Positions 35,364-44,481 are shown, counted from the first letter of the stretch. The stretch: 64,000 nt of DNA from Prevotella melaninogenica ATCC 25845 (GCF_000144405.1 NC_014370.1:501501-565500); one strand, 5' to 3'. Notes: generated by a model not told the origin, from the letters alone. Translations and numbers: made by a program.

Positions 35364-35393
35364 TTTTTGCTAACCCTTTAATAATTTATCGCT

Positions 35394-36044
35394 ATGGGTA
35401 AAGTAAAAGTTAAGAAGAATGACACTTTTATCGACATGACGCCTATGTCAGACGTTATGACCCTGTTGCTTACCTTCTTCATGCTGACATCAACGTTCGT
35501 TAAGAACGAGCCAGTGAAGGTAAATACTCCAGGTTCTGTGTCTGAAACTAAGGTGCCTGAGAATGGTGTCTTGACAATTCTTGTGAGTCCAGAAAAGGGA
35601 CCTACAGGAAAGCCTACTGGCGAAGGCCAGGTATTTTTGAGCTACGATAACACCAATGAGTTGGGACAAATCGTAGATAATATGGGCATTACATTGACTC
35701 CTGCACAGAAGAAAACTTTTGTTGCTGAGTCTACATTTGGTACTCCGCTCGATAAGTTAGCTGCTTATTTATCAAAGCCAGCTGCTGAGCGTGGTAAAGA
35801 ACTCCCTAAGATGGGTATTCCTCTCGATAGTATCCAAGGACAGGAGATGACTGAGTTCCAACAGTGGGTTAACGCAGCCCGCCAGGTGAACCCTAAGGTT
35901 AGACTTGCTATCAAGTCTGATTCCGATTCTCCTTATGGTACCGTTAAGAAGGTAATGAGTGAACTCCAGGACATGGATGAGAGCCATTACTATATGATCA
36001 CACAGTTGGACGCTAAAAAGGCTGCGCAGGCAGCTAATAAGTAA
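35394..36044 (+). CDS. exbD: ExbD/TolR-type protein, first copy
   Basis: 216 residues. One N-terminal membrane helix with the proton-binding aspartate in FIDMTPMSDVMTLLLTFFML, followed by a periplasmic domain longer than in E. coli ExbD (141 residues). The extra length is in the loop around residues 60-130, including a proline- and glycine-rich stretch. It works with ExbB and the neighbouring second ExbD to energise TonB. The gene lies 30 bases after exbB and 12 bases before the second exbD. Confidence 0.92.
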   Translation: MGKVKVKKNDTFIDMTPMSDVMTLLLTFFMLTSTFVKNEPVKVNTPGSVSETKVPENGVLTILVSPEKGPTGKPTGEGQVFLSYDNTNELGQIVDNMGITLTPAQKKTFVAESTFGTPLDKLAAYLSKPAAERGKELPKMGIPLDSIQGQEMTEFQQWVNAARQVNPKVRLAIKSDSDSPYGTVKKVMSELQDMDESHYYMITQLDAKKAAQAANK

Positions 36045-36056
36045 GGAGATCAAAGT

Positions 36057-36743
36057 ATGGAAATGATGGATACAGGAAAAGAAGGCGGCAAGCAGAAGAA
36101 GATGACCGTCCGCGTAGACTTTACGCCGATGGTGGATATGCTTATGTTGCTGATTACCTTCTTCATGCTTTGTACTTCACTTAGCAAGCCTTCAACTATG
36201 GAGTTGACGATGCCAAGTAATGATAAAACTCAGAAGGACACTCAGAAGAATGAGGCCAAGGAGTCACACTCTATTACGATTTACATTGCTGACGGAGATA
36301 AAATCTTCTACGGTAATGGTAAACCAGAGTATGATAACGCTAATTGGTTGAAGCCAGCTGATTGGAGTAACACTCCAAGTGGTATTCGCTACGTTCTTCA
36401 GCATAAGCAGGTGGGTGACCCTTCAACAGGCGATCCAGTTTCTATCCCATATCAGGATATGGACATCGCTGTGAAGGAACTGAATCGTAAGAAACAGGAA
36501 AATCCAAAGGCTTATCCAGATAGTATTTATCAGGCTGATTTGTCCGCGATCAAAACTGGTATGATTAATGGCAAGAAGGTTTCTACTATGACTGTCATTA
36601 TCAAGCCAACTGATCAAGCTTCTTATCGTCATTTGGTAGACATCCTCGATGAAATGCAGATTTCATATATTGGAACTTACGTCATTGACAAGCTGACAGA
36701 CCAAGACAAGGCTCTCTTAGCCAAGAAAGGTATAAAGGCTTAA
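36057..36743 (+). CDS. exbD: ExbD/TolR-type protein, second copy
   Basis: 228 residues. The helix with the key aspartate is RVDFTPMVDMLMLLITFFML near residues 22-41. The periplasmic domain is long and differs from that of the first copy (only weak similarity outside the helix). Twin ExbD proteins are usual in Bacteroidetes and may form heterodimers in the ExbB pore; this is inference from gene pairing. The gene ends 33 bases before tonB. Confidence 0.92.
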   Translation: MEMMDTGKEGGKQKKMTVRVDFTPMVDMLMLLITFFMLCTSLSKPSTMELTMPSNDKTQKDTQKNEAKESHSITIYIADGDKIFYGNGKPEYDNANWLKPADWSNTPSGIRYVLQHKQVGDPSTGDPVSIPYQDMDIAVKELNRKKQENPKAYPDSIYQADLSAIKTGMINGKKVSTMTVIIKPTDQASYRHLVDILDEMQISYIGTYVIDKLTDQDKALLAKKGIKA

Positions 36744-36776
36744 TCACTGAATAGTAACAATTAAAGAAAGAAAACA

Positions 36777-37658
36777 ATGGCAAAAATAGATTTATGCGAT
36801 CCTAAATGGGTCGACATGGTGTTCGCCGACAAGAACAAGGAGTACGGTGCATACAAGCTTCGTAAAACTGTTTCTCAGCGTAACATCAAGGCTTTAGCTA
36901 TTCTGCTTTGTGCTGCATTCCTCGGTGGTGGTTACTTAGCTTATCAGATTAAGAAGCACAACGATGAATTAGCTGCTCAAGCTGAATATGCAGCTAAGAT
37001 GGAATTGGCAGCTCTTGAACAGGCTAAGAAGGAACAGGCTGAGCGTAAGAAACAGCAGAAGAAGGAAGAACCTAAGAAGATTGAACCTGAAAAGGTTGTT
37101 CCTGAAACGCGTGCAACTGTTAAGTTTACAGCCCCTGTCATCAAGGATGATAAGGATGTTAAGGAAGAGATGCCTCCAATGGTCAAGATGAATAAGGAGA
37201 CCAAGGCAGTCGGTGTTGAGAACAAGGAAGGTACGGAAGATCGTACTGAAGTTGCTGCTCGTAGCACTGTTGCTACTCCTGAACAGATTGTACCAAAGAT
37301 CGAGAAACCTGTTGTTGAGGCTCCAAAACCAGAGCCAAAGCAGGAGGTTGAGAACAAGGTCTTCACAGTGGCAGAGGTTATGCCTTCATTCCCTAACGTA
37401 AATGCTTGGTTGGCTTCTCATATCCAATATCCAGCAGTTGCAGCAGAGAATGGTGTGCAGGGACGTGTTATTGTCAAGTTCGTTGTAGGACGTGATGGTA
37501 GCGTTAGTCAGGCACAAATCGTTCGTGGTGTTGATCAGGCACTCGACCGTGAGGCACTTCGCGTTGTTAATAGCATGCCGAAGTGGTCTCCAGGTATGAA
37601 CAATGGTCAGCCAGCAAACGTTTGGTTTACTCTTCCTATTACCTTCAAACTGCAGTAA
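36777..37658 (+). CDS. tonB: TonB energy-transducing protein
   Basis: 293 residues. Cytoplasmic N-terminus with a conserved KEYGAYKLRKT segment, one membrane helix (about 36-53, ALAILLCAAFLGGGYLAYQI), then a long charged Lys/Glu/Pro-rich periplasmic stalk (about 65-205). The C-terminal TonB domain (about 206-293) includes FPNVNAWLASHIQYPAVAAE, GRVIVKFVVGRDGS and PKWSPGMNNGQPANVWFTLP. It contacts outer-membrane receptors such as the one at 21.2 kb. Preceded by exbB and two exbD genes and followed 13 bases later by a PstS-like lipoprotein gene. Confidence 0.94.
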   Translation: MAKIDLCDPKWVDMVFADKNKEYGAYKLRKTVSQRNIKALAILLCAAFLGGGYLAYQIKKHNDELAAQAEYAAKMELAALEQAKKEQAERKKQQKKEEPKKIEPEKVVPETRATVKFTAPVIKDDKDVKEEMPPMVKMNKETKAVGVENKEGTEDRTEVAARSTVATPEQIVPKIEKPVVEAPKPEPKQEVENKVFTVAEVMPSFPNVNAWLASHIQYPAVAAENGVQGRVIVKFVVGRDGSVSQAQIVRGVDQALDREALRVVNSMPKWSPGMNNGQPANVWFTLPITFKLQ

Positions 37659-37671
37659 AAGCAAATATTAT

Positions 37672-38637
37672 ATGAAAAGAACCAGATTCTACATAACAGT
37701 AGGATTGATGCTATCCCTCGGCTTCCTTCTGTCTGCTTGCGGACAGAAGAAAGCTAAGGACGGCAGAACAGATACACCGACGTCAGGGACGATTAAGTTC
37801 GCCTCTGACGAAAGTTTTAGTCCTATTATAGAGGAACTGTTACAGAATTATCAGTTCCGCTATCCAGAAACTCACTTGTTGCCAATCTATACAGATGACA
37901 ACAAAGGTATGCAACTGCTCCTCGACCAGAAAGTTAATCTTTTCTTTACTTCTCATGCATTGACGAAGGGAGAAGATGCTATGTTACGAGAGAAAGGTCC
38001 TATCCCAGCGGTATTCCCGATAGGATATGATGGAATTGCTTTCATCGTGAACAATACGAATGCAGATTCATGTATTACGGTTACCGATGTTAAGAAGATT
38101 CTCAGTGGTCAGATTGCAAAATGGAATCAGCTGAACCCTAAGAATGATAAGGGTAATATTGAAGTTGTCTTTGACAACAAAGCATCAGCTACGTTACATT
38201 ATGTAGTCGACTCCATTTTAGGTGGAAAGAACATTAAGAGTGCGAACATTGTTGCTGCAAATAACAGTAAGTCAGTTATTGACTATGTTCACAAAACTCC
38301 GAATGCTATAGGTGTTATTGGGTCAAATTGGTTGAATGATCATCGTGACTCTACAAACACTACATTTAAGAAAGATATTAGAGTGGTTGGTCTTTCAAAG
38401 ACTACCGTTGCACAGCCAGAGAATAGTTGGCAACCTTACCAAGCTTATCTGTTGGATGGCAGATATCCTTTCGTAAGAACTATCTATGCTGTCGTGGCTG
38501 ACCCTCACAAAGCATTGCCTTGGGCATTTGCAAACTTCGTAACCAATCCAATTGGTCAGAAGATTATTTTTAAGGCTGGTCTCTTGCCTTATCGTGGTGA
38601 AATCAACATTCGTGAAGTTGAAGTTAAGACCCAGTAG
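37672..38637 (+). CDS. PstS-like phosphate-binding lipoprotein
   Basis: 321 residues from the ATG at 37672; the reading frame extends 69 bases upstream into tonB but the signal peptide fixes the start. Lipobox LSACG near residue 22. The body is a type II periplasmic binding fold of the PstS family: IKFASDESFSPIIEELLQNY, FPIGYDGIAFIVNN, ILSGQIAKWNQLNP, NAIGVIGSNWL. No PstC, PstA or PstB genes are here; it sits between tonB and a TPR gene, as in many Bacteroidales. It may bind phosphate for an outer-membrane system or play another envelope role; this is inference. Confidence 0.85.
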   Translation: MKRTRFYITVGLMLSLGFLLSACGQKKAKDGRTDTPTSGTIKFASDESFSPIIEELLQNYQFRYPETHLLPIYTDDNKGMQLLLDQKVNLFFTSHALTKGEDAMLREKGPIPAVFPIGYDGIAFIVNNTNADSCITVTDVKKILSGQIAKWNQLNPKNDKGNIEVVFDNKASATLHYVVDSILGGKNIKSANIVAANNSKSVIDYVHKTPNAIGVIGSNWLNDHRDSTNTTFKKDIRVVGLSKTTVAQPENSWQPYQAYLLDGRYPFVRTIYAVVADPHKALPWAFANFVTNPIGQKIIFKAGLLPYRGEINIREVEVKTQ

Positions 38638-38833
38638 TCAGTAAAGCATAGTGTGTTATTTATTGGCAAATGATAATCGGTTATGATTAATTAAATGTGG
38701 TCGTTATAACATTAGAGAAGATTTATTTTGCTTATCAACATTAGTTACTACTCTCATAGAATTAAACTAAATGCCGTGGTAGGCGTCTTAATGAATAAAG
38801 TTCACTTGAATTAAAATTTAAAGAGAATGAATT

Positions 38834-40249
38834 ATGAAAACAAAGAAATATTTAATAGCTGGAGCCTTGATGTTGGCAATGTCAACTCCAGCAATGGCAC
38901 AGGATGTTGATTATGCAGTAGCTCTTAAGCCTATTGTAGCTGCTATCGAAGCTGCACCAAATGATCCAAAGGCAGCAAAGGATCTTATTAAGGAGTATCA
39001 GAAGAACTTTAAGAAGAGTGAAGAGGCTATTGTTGCTTTGGGTAATGTTTACCTTTTGCAGCATAATTATGATGCAGCAACAGAGATTGCAAACAATGTT
39101 ATCAATAACAAGAAATACAAGGGAAGTTTAGCTTATGTTCTTTTGGGTGATATTGCGGCTCTTAAGGATTCTATCGGTAATGCTGGTGCAGCTGCAACAC
39201 AGTATCAGAATGCGATTACTGTTGATCCACAGAACGTAACAGCTTACGAGCGTTATGCTAAGGTTTTCCGTCATGTAAACTCAAAGGTTGCTGTTCAGAA
39301 GCTTGAAGAACTTCGTAAGGTTAAGCCAGACTATCCAGTAGAGGCAACTGCAGCTGAAATCATGCTTGGCGATGGTAAGTACAAGGAGGCATTAGAGTGG
39401 TATGCTAAGGCTAATCCAGCTAATATGTCAGAGGACAACTTCTATAACTACGGTTTTGCTGCTTACATCACAAAAGACTATCAGAGAGCTTTGGATGTTG
39501 TAAAGCAGGGCTTGCAGAAGTTCCCTAACAGTGAGTACTTGAGCCGTATTGCTATGATGGCATCAGTTGAGTTGAAGGATTATGCTTCTGCTATCAACTA
39601 TGGTAAGGTAGTGTTTGCTGGTTCTGGTAAGAAGGTTGCTAACGACTACGATGTATATGCAAAGGCACTTTGCGGTGCTCAGCAGTATGACGAAGCTATC
39701 AACACTGTTAACAAGGCACTCGAGGTTGATAAGAACAATATTGAGCCTTTGAAGACTTTGGCTGCTATCTATGCTGCACAGGGTAATGATGACAAGGCAC
39801 TTGAGGTTCAGCAGGAGTACCTTTCTAAGAGTAAGAAGGCTACTAACAATGATTGGGCAACACTTGCTAACACATATGTTACAAAGGCAGAGGGCTTGAC
39901 AGACCGTGCTGCTAAGAACGCTGTTCTTGCAAAGGCATTTGATGTTTACGAGCAGATGGTTTCTAAGTTCCCAACAATCTCTGACTGGGTATGGTTGAAC
40001 CAAGCTAACATAGCTCAGTTGATGAACGATCCTGATAAGGTAGCTGAAATCTATCAGAAGGTGGCTGCTTACGAAGAGGCTAAGCCAACGCTCGATGAGG
40101 ATAGCAAGAGCTACTTGGAGAACGTTTACTATGGTCTCGGTTACTATTACTCAAAGAAGGGTAACAAGCCACTTGCAGACGAGTACTTCAATAAGGTGCT
40201 GAAGATTAATCCTAACAATGACGGCGCTAAGAAGGCTTTAGGTATGTAA
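38834..40249 (+). CDS. Periplasmic tetratricopeptide-repeat protein
   Basis: 471 residues. Signal peptide ends PAMAQ near residue 23. The mature protein is built of TPR-type helical hairpins over its full length (for example PQNVTAYERYAKVFR, YNYGFAAYITKDYQRALDVV, ALEVDKNNIEPLKTLAAIYA, YYGLGYYYSKKGNKPLADEY, FNKVLKINPNNDGAKKALG). TPR proteins scaffold complexes; here the position suggests a link to the ExbBD-TonB machine or its PstS-like partner. A 196-base gap separates it from the PstS-like gene and may hold its own promoter. A strong terminator follows. Confidence 0.88.
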   Translation: MKTKKYLIAGALMLAMSTPAMAQDVDYAVALKPIVAAIEAAPNDPKAAKDLIKEYQKNFKKSEEAIVALGNVYLLQHNYDAATEIANNVINNKKYKGSLAYVLLGDIAALKDSIGNAGAAATQYQNAITVDPQNVTAYERYAKVFRHVNSKVAVQKLEELRKVKPDYPVEATAAEIMLGDGKYKEALEWYAKANPANMSEDNFYNYGFAAYITKDYQRALDVVKQGLQKFPNSEYLSRIAMMASVELKDYASAINYGKVVFAGSGKKVANDYDVYAKALCGAQQYDEAINTVNKALEVDKNNIEPLKTLAAIYAAQGNDDKALEVQQEYLSKSKKATNNDWATLANTYVTKAEGLTDRAAKNAVLAKAFDVYEQMVSKFPTISDWVWLNQANIAQLMNDPDKVAEIYQKVAAYEEAKPTLDEDSKSYLENVYYGLGYYYSKKGNKPLADEYFNKVLKINPNNDGAKKALGM

Positions 40250-40273
40250 TTATCTGAAACAATCATTAGATAT

Positions 40274-40310
40274 AAGGGCGATGGTCGTAATGACTATCGC
40301 CCTTTTTTTT
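40274..40310 (+). terminator. Terminator at end of TonB cluster
   Basis: AAGGGCGAT with ATCGCCCTT and an inner GTC/GAC pair, directly followed by a run of eight T. Confidence 0.92.
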
Positions 40311-40312
40311 GC

Positions 40313-40765
40313 TTCCTTTATTAAATGTTTGGATACTTACCTTATAGTTTTAACGTAAGAACCTTAGTGTTTCTCTAAAACATAGTAGGACTATCAACTA
40401 CCAATTTTATTCTTCGACATAGATGTCCCTTTCATGTTTATACTTAGTGAGTTCCACGCAAATAAGGTTTTGAAAAATCATTACATAATTTCGAATAAAA
40501 CATCTATAAATAAGGACAAAAACACGTATGAAGAGCATGTCTGCAACCAACAGGAAATCAATTAGTTATAAAACTGTAGAAGAAAAGGTGCTTAGTAGGA
40601 CTTCAAAAGGGCGTTAGTAAGGGGCTTAAAGGGCACCTTTAGCGACGCAATTTGGCGTCTTTAAGAAGCCAAAAGAACATATATTGGTTTAGGGTTGTGT
40701 GAAAATAGTTTACAAATGTTGGCTGATATAAGAATAAGCTGTTTGTATAAGATGGAACGATATAC
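40313..40765 (+). repeat. Dispersed intergenic repeat, copy D (full length)
   Basis: Begins CTTCCTTTATTAAATGTTTG, corresponding to the left end of copy B, and runs through ATTACATAATTTCGAATAAA, CAACCAACAGGAAATCAATT and the core to GCTGTTTGTATAAGATGG. The core stem is AAAGGTGC/GCACCTTT. Confidence 0.85.
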
Positions 40766-40849
40766 TACTTAGATAGCTGAAGTTTCAATTTATTTTCTTG
40801 TGGATGTTCCAACTCTTATAGGGCTTGTAACTATGAATTTATAGAAAAG

Positions 40850-40950
40850 AGGAAGCATATCACTTTGAGTTGTAGATAGACCTTCTACAGTGTCATGCTT
40901 CCTTATCGTGTTACTCTATGATTCTCTATATCCAATAGAGAGGGTAGAGT
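40850..40950. other. Two adjacent strong hairpins, possible structured RNA
   Basis: First: AGGAAGCAT/ATGCTTCCT with inner TGTAGA/TCTACA (40850-40903). Second: ACTCTA/TAGAGT with TCTCTAT/ATAGAGA (40913-40950). No gene end is nearby other than through repeat copy D. The flanks up to 41170 show nothing else I recognise. Confidence 0.4.
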
Positions 40951-41170
40951 GTATTAGAGTCATTCTGTGTTTATGATTTATGTCAAACTACTCAGTATGT
41001 AAAATGGAGTAAATGTTAGTGTAATAAATCATAACCCCTGTTCACAAAGATAAGCTAAAAATTTCAATCATACTTTCAAGAAAAACGAAAATCATTAGTC
41101 TTTAATATATAAATTATCTTTTAATTCTTATTCGTGAGCGCTATCCCTCCTTTTTCTCGTTAATTTTATG

Positions 41171-41178
41171 TATCTTTG
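41171..41178 (+). promoter_or_regulatory. -7 box of AmpG-like permease gene
   Basis: TATCTTTG; leader of about 180 bases before the TTG start. -33 box weak. Confidence 0.45.
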
Positions 41179-41362
41179 TCATCGTTTGAAAAGACACAAT
41201 ACTAAGTTTGCAGTGGTGTTTGAATAGCCTGCTTGAACCTATTTATCTCTTTTGGTTACATGATTGATATATCTCTCATTGGTTTTGTTGATAATAGGTT
41301 GTGAAGAAAAGACACTTTGCATACAATGATGATAATAACAGAACTCAAAAGCGCAATAAGCA

Positions 41363-42631
41363 TTGAAAACAGAAAGACAGATAAGCCCATGGGCATGGAT
41401 ACCCTCACTTTACTTTGCTGAGGGATTACCTTATATTGCAGTAACAGTACTGTCCCTGCAGGTCTATATGCAGATGGGCTTGTCAGATGCTGAAGTGACC
41501 TTTTATACTTCATGGCTTTACCTCCCTTGGGTTATCAAACCTCTGTGGAGTCCATTTCTTGATTTGATTAAGACAAAGCGTTGGTGGATTATCGTTATGC
41601 AAATGCTTGTTGGGGCAGCCTTTGCAGGTGTTGCCTTTACGGTCAATACCTCGTTATGGCTTCAGGGGACAATCTGTTTCTTTTGGCTACTGGCATTTAG
41701 TAGTGCGACACATGATGTAGTTGCTGATGGTTTTTATATGATGGGACTTAACCAGCATGATCAGGCATTTTTCGTGGGTATTCGTTCTACTTTTTATCGT
41801 ATTTCAATGGTTGTCGGTAAGGGCGGTCTGATTGCGCTCGCTGGTTTTTTACATAAGAAGTTTGATATACAATGGACTTGGTCGCTTGTCTTCTACGGTC
41901 TGATGGCTCTTTTTATGGGACTTGCCCTCTATCATCGCTTTATTCTTCCACGTCCGTCTGAGGATTCTGAGAGGGCACAGGTGTCTGCCAGTCATCTGCT
42001 TCGCAGTTTTGGAGAGACTTTTCTTTCCTTCTTTAAAAAGGAGCAGGCTTTGACAACGATCTGTTTCCTACTTCTCTTTCGTTTGCCAGAAGCTTTGATA
42101 ATCCCTATTTCTCAACTCTTTCTGCAGGCATCGAAGACTAAAGGGGGATTGGCACTTTCTGAGATAGAGTATGGCACCGTGAATGGTGTTGTGGGCGTGG
42201 CAGGTCTCCTGATAGGAGGTGTCATTGGAGGAATGATGATTAGTCGAGATGGTTTGAAGCGCTGGATATGGCCGATGACGGCAGCTATCACGTTGCCTAA
42301 CTTAGCTTATGTCTATTTAGCCTATATACTTCCCGATAATGTGATAGCGATTAGTATTGCTGTATTTATTGAGAATTTCGGTTATGGATTTGGTTTTAGT
42401 GCCTATATGCTCTTTATGATTTATTTCAGTCGGGGTGAGCATAAGACCAGTCATTATGCGCTTTGTACAGGCTTTATGGCGTTGTCAATGATGATTCCAG
42501 GCTTGTTTGCAGGTGCATTGGCACAGGCGGTGGGTTATCGTTGGTTCTTTGTTATCGTCATGATTGTTTGCATCTTCCCATTCTTGGTTGCTCATCAGCT
42601 GCGTATTGATGAGGATTTTGGGAAGAAGTAG
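41363..42631 (+). CDS. AmpG-like major facilitator permease
   Basis: 422 residues with about 12 membrane helices. The start ISPWAWIPSLYFAEGLPYIA and the loops WLYLPWVIKPLWSPFLDLIK and SSATHDVVADGFYMM match the AmpG group, which imports anhydromuropeptides for cell-wall recycling (E. coli AmpG) or related substrates. The start is unusual: an in-frame TAA lies at 41357, and the first in-frame ATG would delete the first helix, so translation probably begins at the TTG at 41363. Monocistronic; the gene runs towards mutY, with a short palindrome between. Confidence 0.85.
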   Translation: MKTERQISPWAWIPSLYFAEGLPYIAVTVLSLQVYMQMGLSDAEVTFYTSWLYLPWVIKPLWSPFLDLIKTKRWWIIVMQMLVGAAFAGVAFTVNTSLWLQGTICFFWLLAFSSATHDVVADGFYMMGLNQHDQAFFVGIRSTFYRISMVVGKGGLIALAGFLHKKFDIQWTWSLVFYGLMALFMGLALYHRFILPRPSEDSERAQVSASHLLRSFGETFLSFFKKEQALTTICFLLLFRLPEALIIPISQLFLQASKTKGGLALSEIEYGTVNGVVGVAGLLIGGVIGGMMISRDGLKRWIWPMTAAITLPNLAYVYLAYILPDNVIAISIAVFIENFGYGFGFSAYMLFMIYFSRGEHKTSHYALCTGFMALSMMIPGLFAGALAQAVGYRWFFVIVMIVCIFPFLVAHQLRIDEDFGKK

Positions 42632-42675
42632 CCGATAGAGGCGCTTTGAAGACAGAAAAAGGAGAGGAGGGAAGG

Positions 42676-42696
42676 CTACGAGGCAATTCCTCGTAG
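42676..42696. repeat. Short palindromic repeat (CTACGAGG family), copy 2
   Basis: CTACGAGG-CAATT-CCTCGTAG, an 8-base stem. Read inverted, its flanks (GCTT before, GCC after) resemble those of the copy at 9024-9044. Confidence 0.65.
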
Positions 42697-42735
42697 AAGC
42701 GGACCGTGAGATAGACGGCTGAAGGGAGGCGGAAT

Positions 42736-43740
42736 TTAGGCAGGAACTGCCTTTAACAGAATCTCAATTAGCCGTGGTAAAGCATAATTTTCAAGGTCTT
42801 GCTTTTCAATCCATATGAATTCAGAGGGCAGTTGTGGACGCCTCGTAGGCTGCCAAAGGTAGATGTCTGCAAGAAGAATCTGATGGGTAAGAATATGCTT
42901 TACCCCCTTTTGTAGTAGCTGCGCTTCTGTTTTCCACGCAGAGTCTTCAGATGATGTAAGGTGTTCTTCCTGTGGAAACTCCCATAGTCCTTGCCAAATG
43001 TCACCCGCACCACGTTGGTGGATGGCAATCTTTCCTTCATATTCAATACAAAGATAGGTGAAATGACGTTCCCGTTGTTTCACTTTTTTGCTTTTTACTG
43101 GTAGTTCATCAATGCGTTGTTCACGGAAAGCAACGCATGTTTCGCAGAGTGGACAAGCACTGCAATGAGGAGAATTTGGTGTACACTGCGTTGCGCCAAA
43201 GTCCATAATAGCTTCGTTGTAGTCTGCCGGTTCATTTATAGGTAAAAGAGATTGAGCGAGTGTTTGAAACTCCTTCTTCCCTTCGGTGCTATCAATAGGT
43301 GTCTCGATGCCATAATAGCGAGAAAGCACACGATAAACGTTGCCGTCTACCACAGCAACTGGTTCGCCAAAAGCAATAGAAGCAATGGCAGCAGCAGTAT
43401 AATCGCCTACACCTTTCAGAGTCTTTAATTCTTTGAAAGTCTGTGGGAATCCACCTAATTCCATCACCTGTTGTGCTGCCGTATGGAGGTTTCTTGCACG
43501 AGAATAGTAACCCAAACCCTGCCAAGCCTTTAGCACTTCGTTCTCAGTGGCAGCAGCGAGGTCGTTAACGGTGGGCCATTTTGCCATAAAACGTTCCCAA
43601 TAACTCATACCTTGAACGATACGAGTTTGCTGTAAAATAACCTCACTCAGCCAGATAGCGTATGCATCCTTTGTCTCTCGCCAAGGTAGAGAACGTCCGT
43701 TATTTTTGAACCATTGAAGGAGTGTTACTGCGAAATTCAT
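42736..43740 (-). CDS. mutY: A/G-specific adenine DNA glycosylase
   Basis: 334 residues. It removes adenine mispaired with 8-oxoguanine. The helix-hairpin-helix with catalytic Asp is LKGVGDYTAAAIASIAF then GEPVAVVDGNVYRVLSR; the [4Fe-4S] ligands are C-x6-C-x2-C-x5-C in CTPNSPHCSACPLCETC near 192-208. A Nudix-like C-terminal recognition domain (about 225-334) includes GDIWQGLWEFPQEEH. Length is typical. A TACCTTTG box lies only 4 bases from the ATG. Confidence 0.95.
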   Translation of the reverse strand: MNFAVTLLQWFKNNGRSLPWRETKDAYAIWLSEVILQQTRIVQGMSYWERFMAKWPTVNDLAAATENEVLKAWQGLGYYSRARNLHTAAQQVMELGGFPQTFKELKTLKGVGDYTAAAIASIAFGEPVAVVDGNVYRVLSRYYGIETPIDSTEGKKEFQTLAQSLLPINEPADYNEAIMDFGATQCTPNSPHCSACPLCETCVAFREQRIDELPVKSKKVKQRERHFTYLCIEYEGKIAIHQRGAGDIWQGLWEFPQEEHLTSSEDSAWKTEAQLLQKGVKHILTHQILLADIYLWQPTRRPQLPSEFIWIEKQDLENYALPRLIEILLKAVPA

Positions 43741-43744
43741 GGAA

Positions 43745-43752
43745 CAAAGGTA
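43745..43752 (-). promoter_or_regulatory. -7 box next to mutY start codon
   Basis: Minus strand reads TACCTTTG, 4 bases from the ATG, implying a leaderless transcript if used. Confidence 0.45.
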
Positions 43753-43817
43753 GTTAAAAAGTGGAAAAAGAATGAAAAGTAATGTGATGTTTTGTTGGTT
43801 AAATCATTATAATTTCC

Positions 43818-43825
43818 TATTTTTG
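43818..43825 (+). promoter_or_regulatory. -7 box of small lipoprotein gene
   Basis: TATTTTTG followed by C, with TTGG 19 bases upstream; leader about 105 bases. Confidence 0.45.
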
Positions 43826-43937
43826 CCATGACTATTACCCTTAAAAGGCATATTTTTATGTTACTTTCAGATAGAGAAGTATTATAAACATAAGCCAGAT
43901 ATAGGGAGGATTATTATAAAATTAGAAGTTATAAAAG

Positions 43938-44309
43938 ATGAGAAACAAGGTAAAGAAAATGTTTATGGGCCTTGCCCTCATTGTGGCAATGCTATCGGTA
44001 AGCTCATGTGCTACGCGTGAGTCAGCTATTAACGACTTAGAGAATTTCTCCTACGAATTACGTGATAACAGCCAATACTACACAGCAAAGAAGTGGCGTA
44101 AAGCTGTTGATAAGTTTGGTCGTATCCGTCGAGAGATCTCACGCCATGATTATACCGTTGCAGAACGCCAGCGTATCGGTAAGCTCGAAGGTGATTGTGC
44201 CCGTTATATGGTGCGCGGTGCCAAGGATGGTGTGATGAATAGCGTCTTTGGTCTTGGCAGTGAGATACAAGGTATCTTAGATGCTTTCGGTATCAAAGGT
44301 AAAGAATAG
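43938..44309 (+). CDS. Small lipoprotein of unknown function
   Basis: 123 residues. Signal peptide with lipobox SSCA (cysteine near residue 24). The mature part is helical and basic (YYTAKKWRKAVDKFGRIRRE, VAERQRIGKLEGDCARYMVR) with a glycine-rich hydrophobic end (GVMNSVFGLGSEIQGILDAF) that could touch a membrane. I do not recognise the family, though similar short lipoproteins are frequent in Bacteroidales. It has its own promoter box and a terminator. Confidence 0.7.
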   Translation: MRNKVKKMFMGLALIVAMLSVSSCATRESAINDLENFSYELRDNSQYYTAKKWRKAVDKFGRIRREISRHDYTVAERQRIGKLEGDCARYMVRGAKDGVMNSVFGLGSEIQGILDAFGIKGKE

Positions 44310-44389
44310 ACTTGATAAGGTCTTTGGTAGGCATAAAGAAATTGAACTTCAGTTCTCAAAAAGCAGAACTTGAAGCAGGCAGAATAAAA

Positions 44390-44449
44390 CAAAAGGTGGC
44401 AGCTTATTAGACTTTAAGCAAATAGTTGGCAACCTTTTGTTTTTTTTTG
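44390..44449 (+). terminator. Terminator after small lipoprotein gene
   Basis: CAAAAGGTGGC pairs with GGCAACCTTTTG (one bulge) over a 37-base loop, followed by a run of T. Confidence 0.6.
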
Positions 44450-44481
44450 ATTTAAAATATTGTTTAGTCACCTATAATTAG

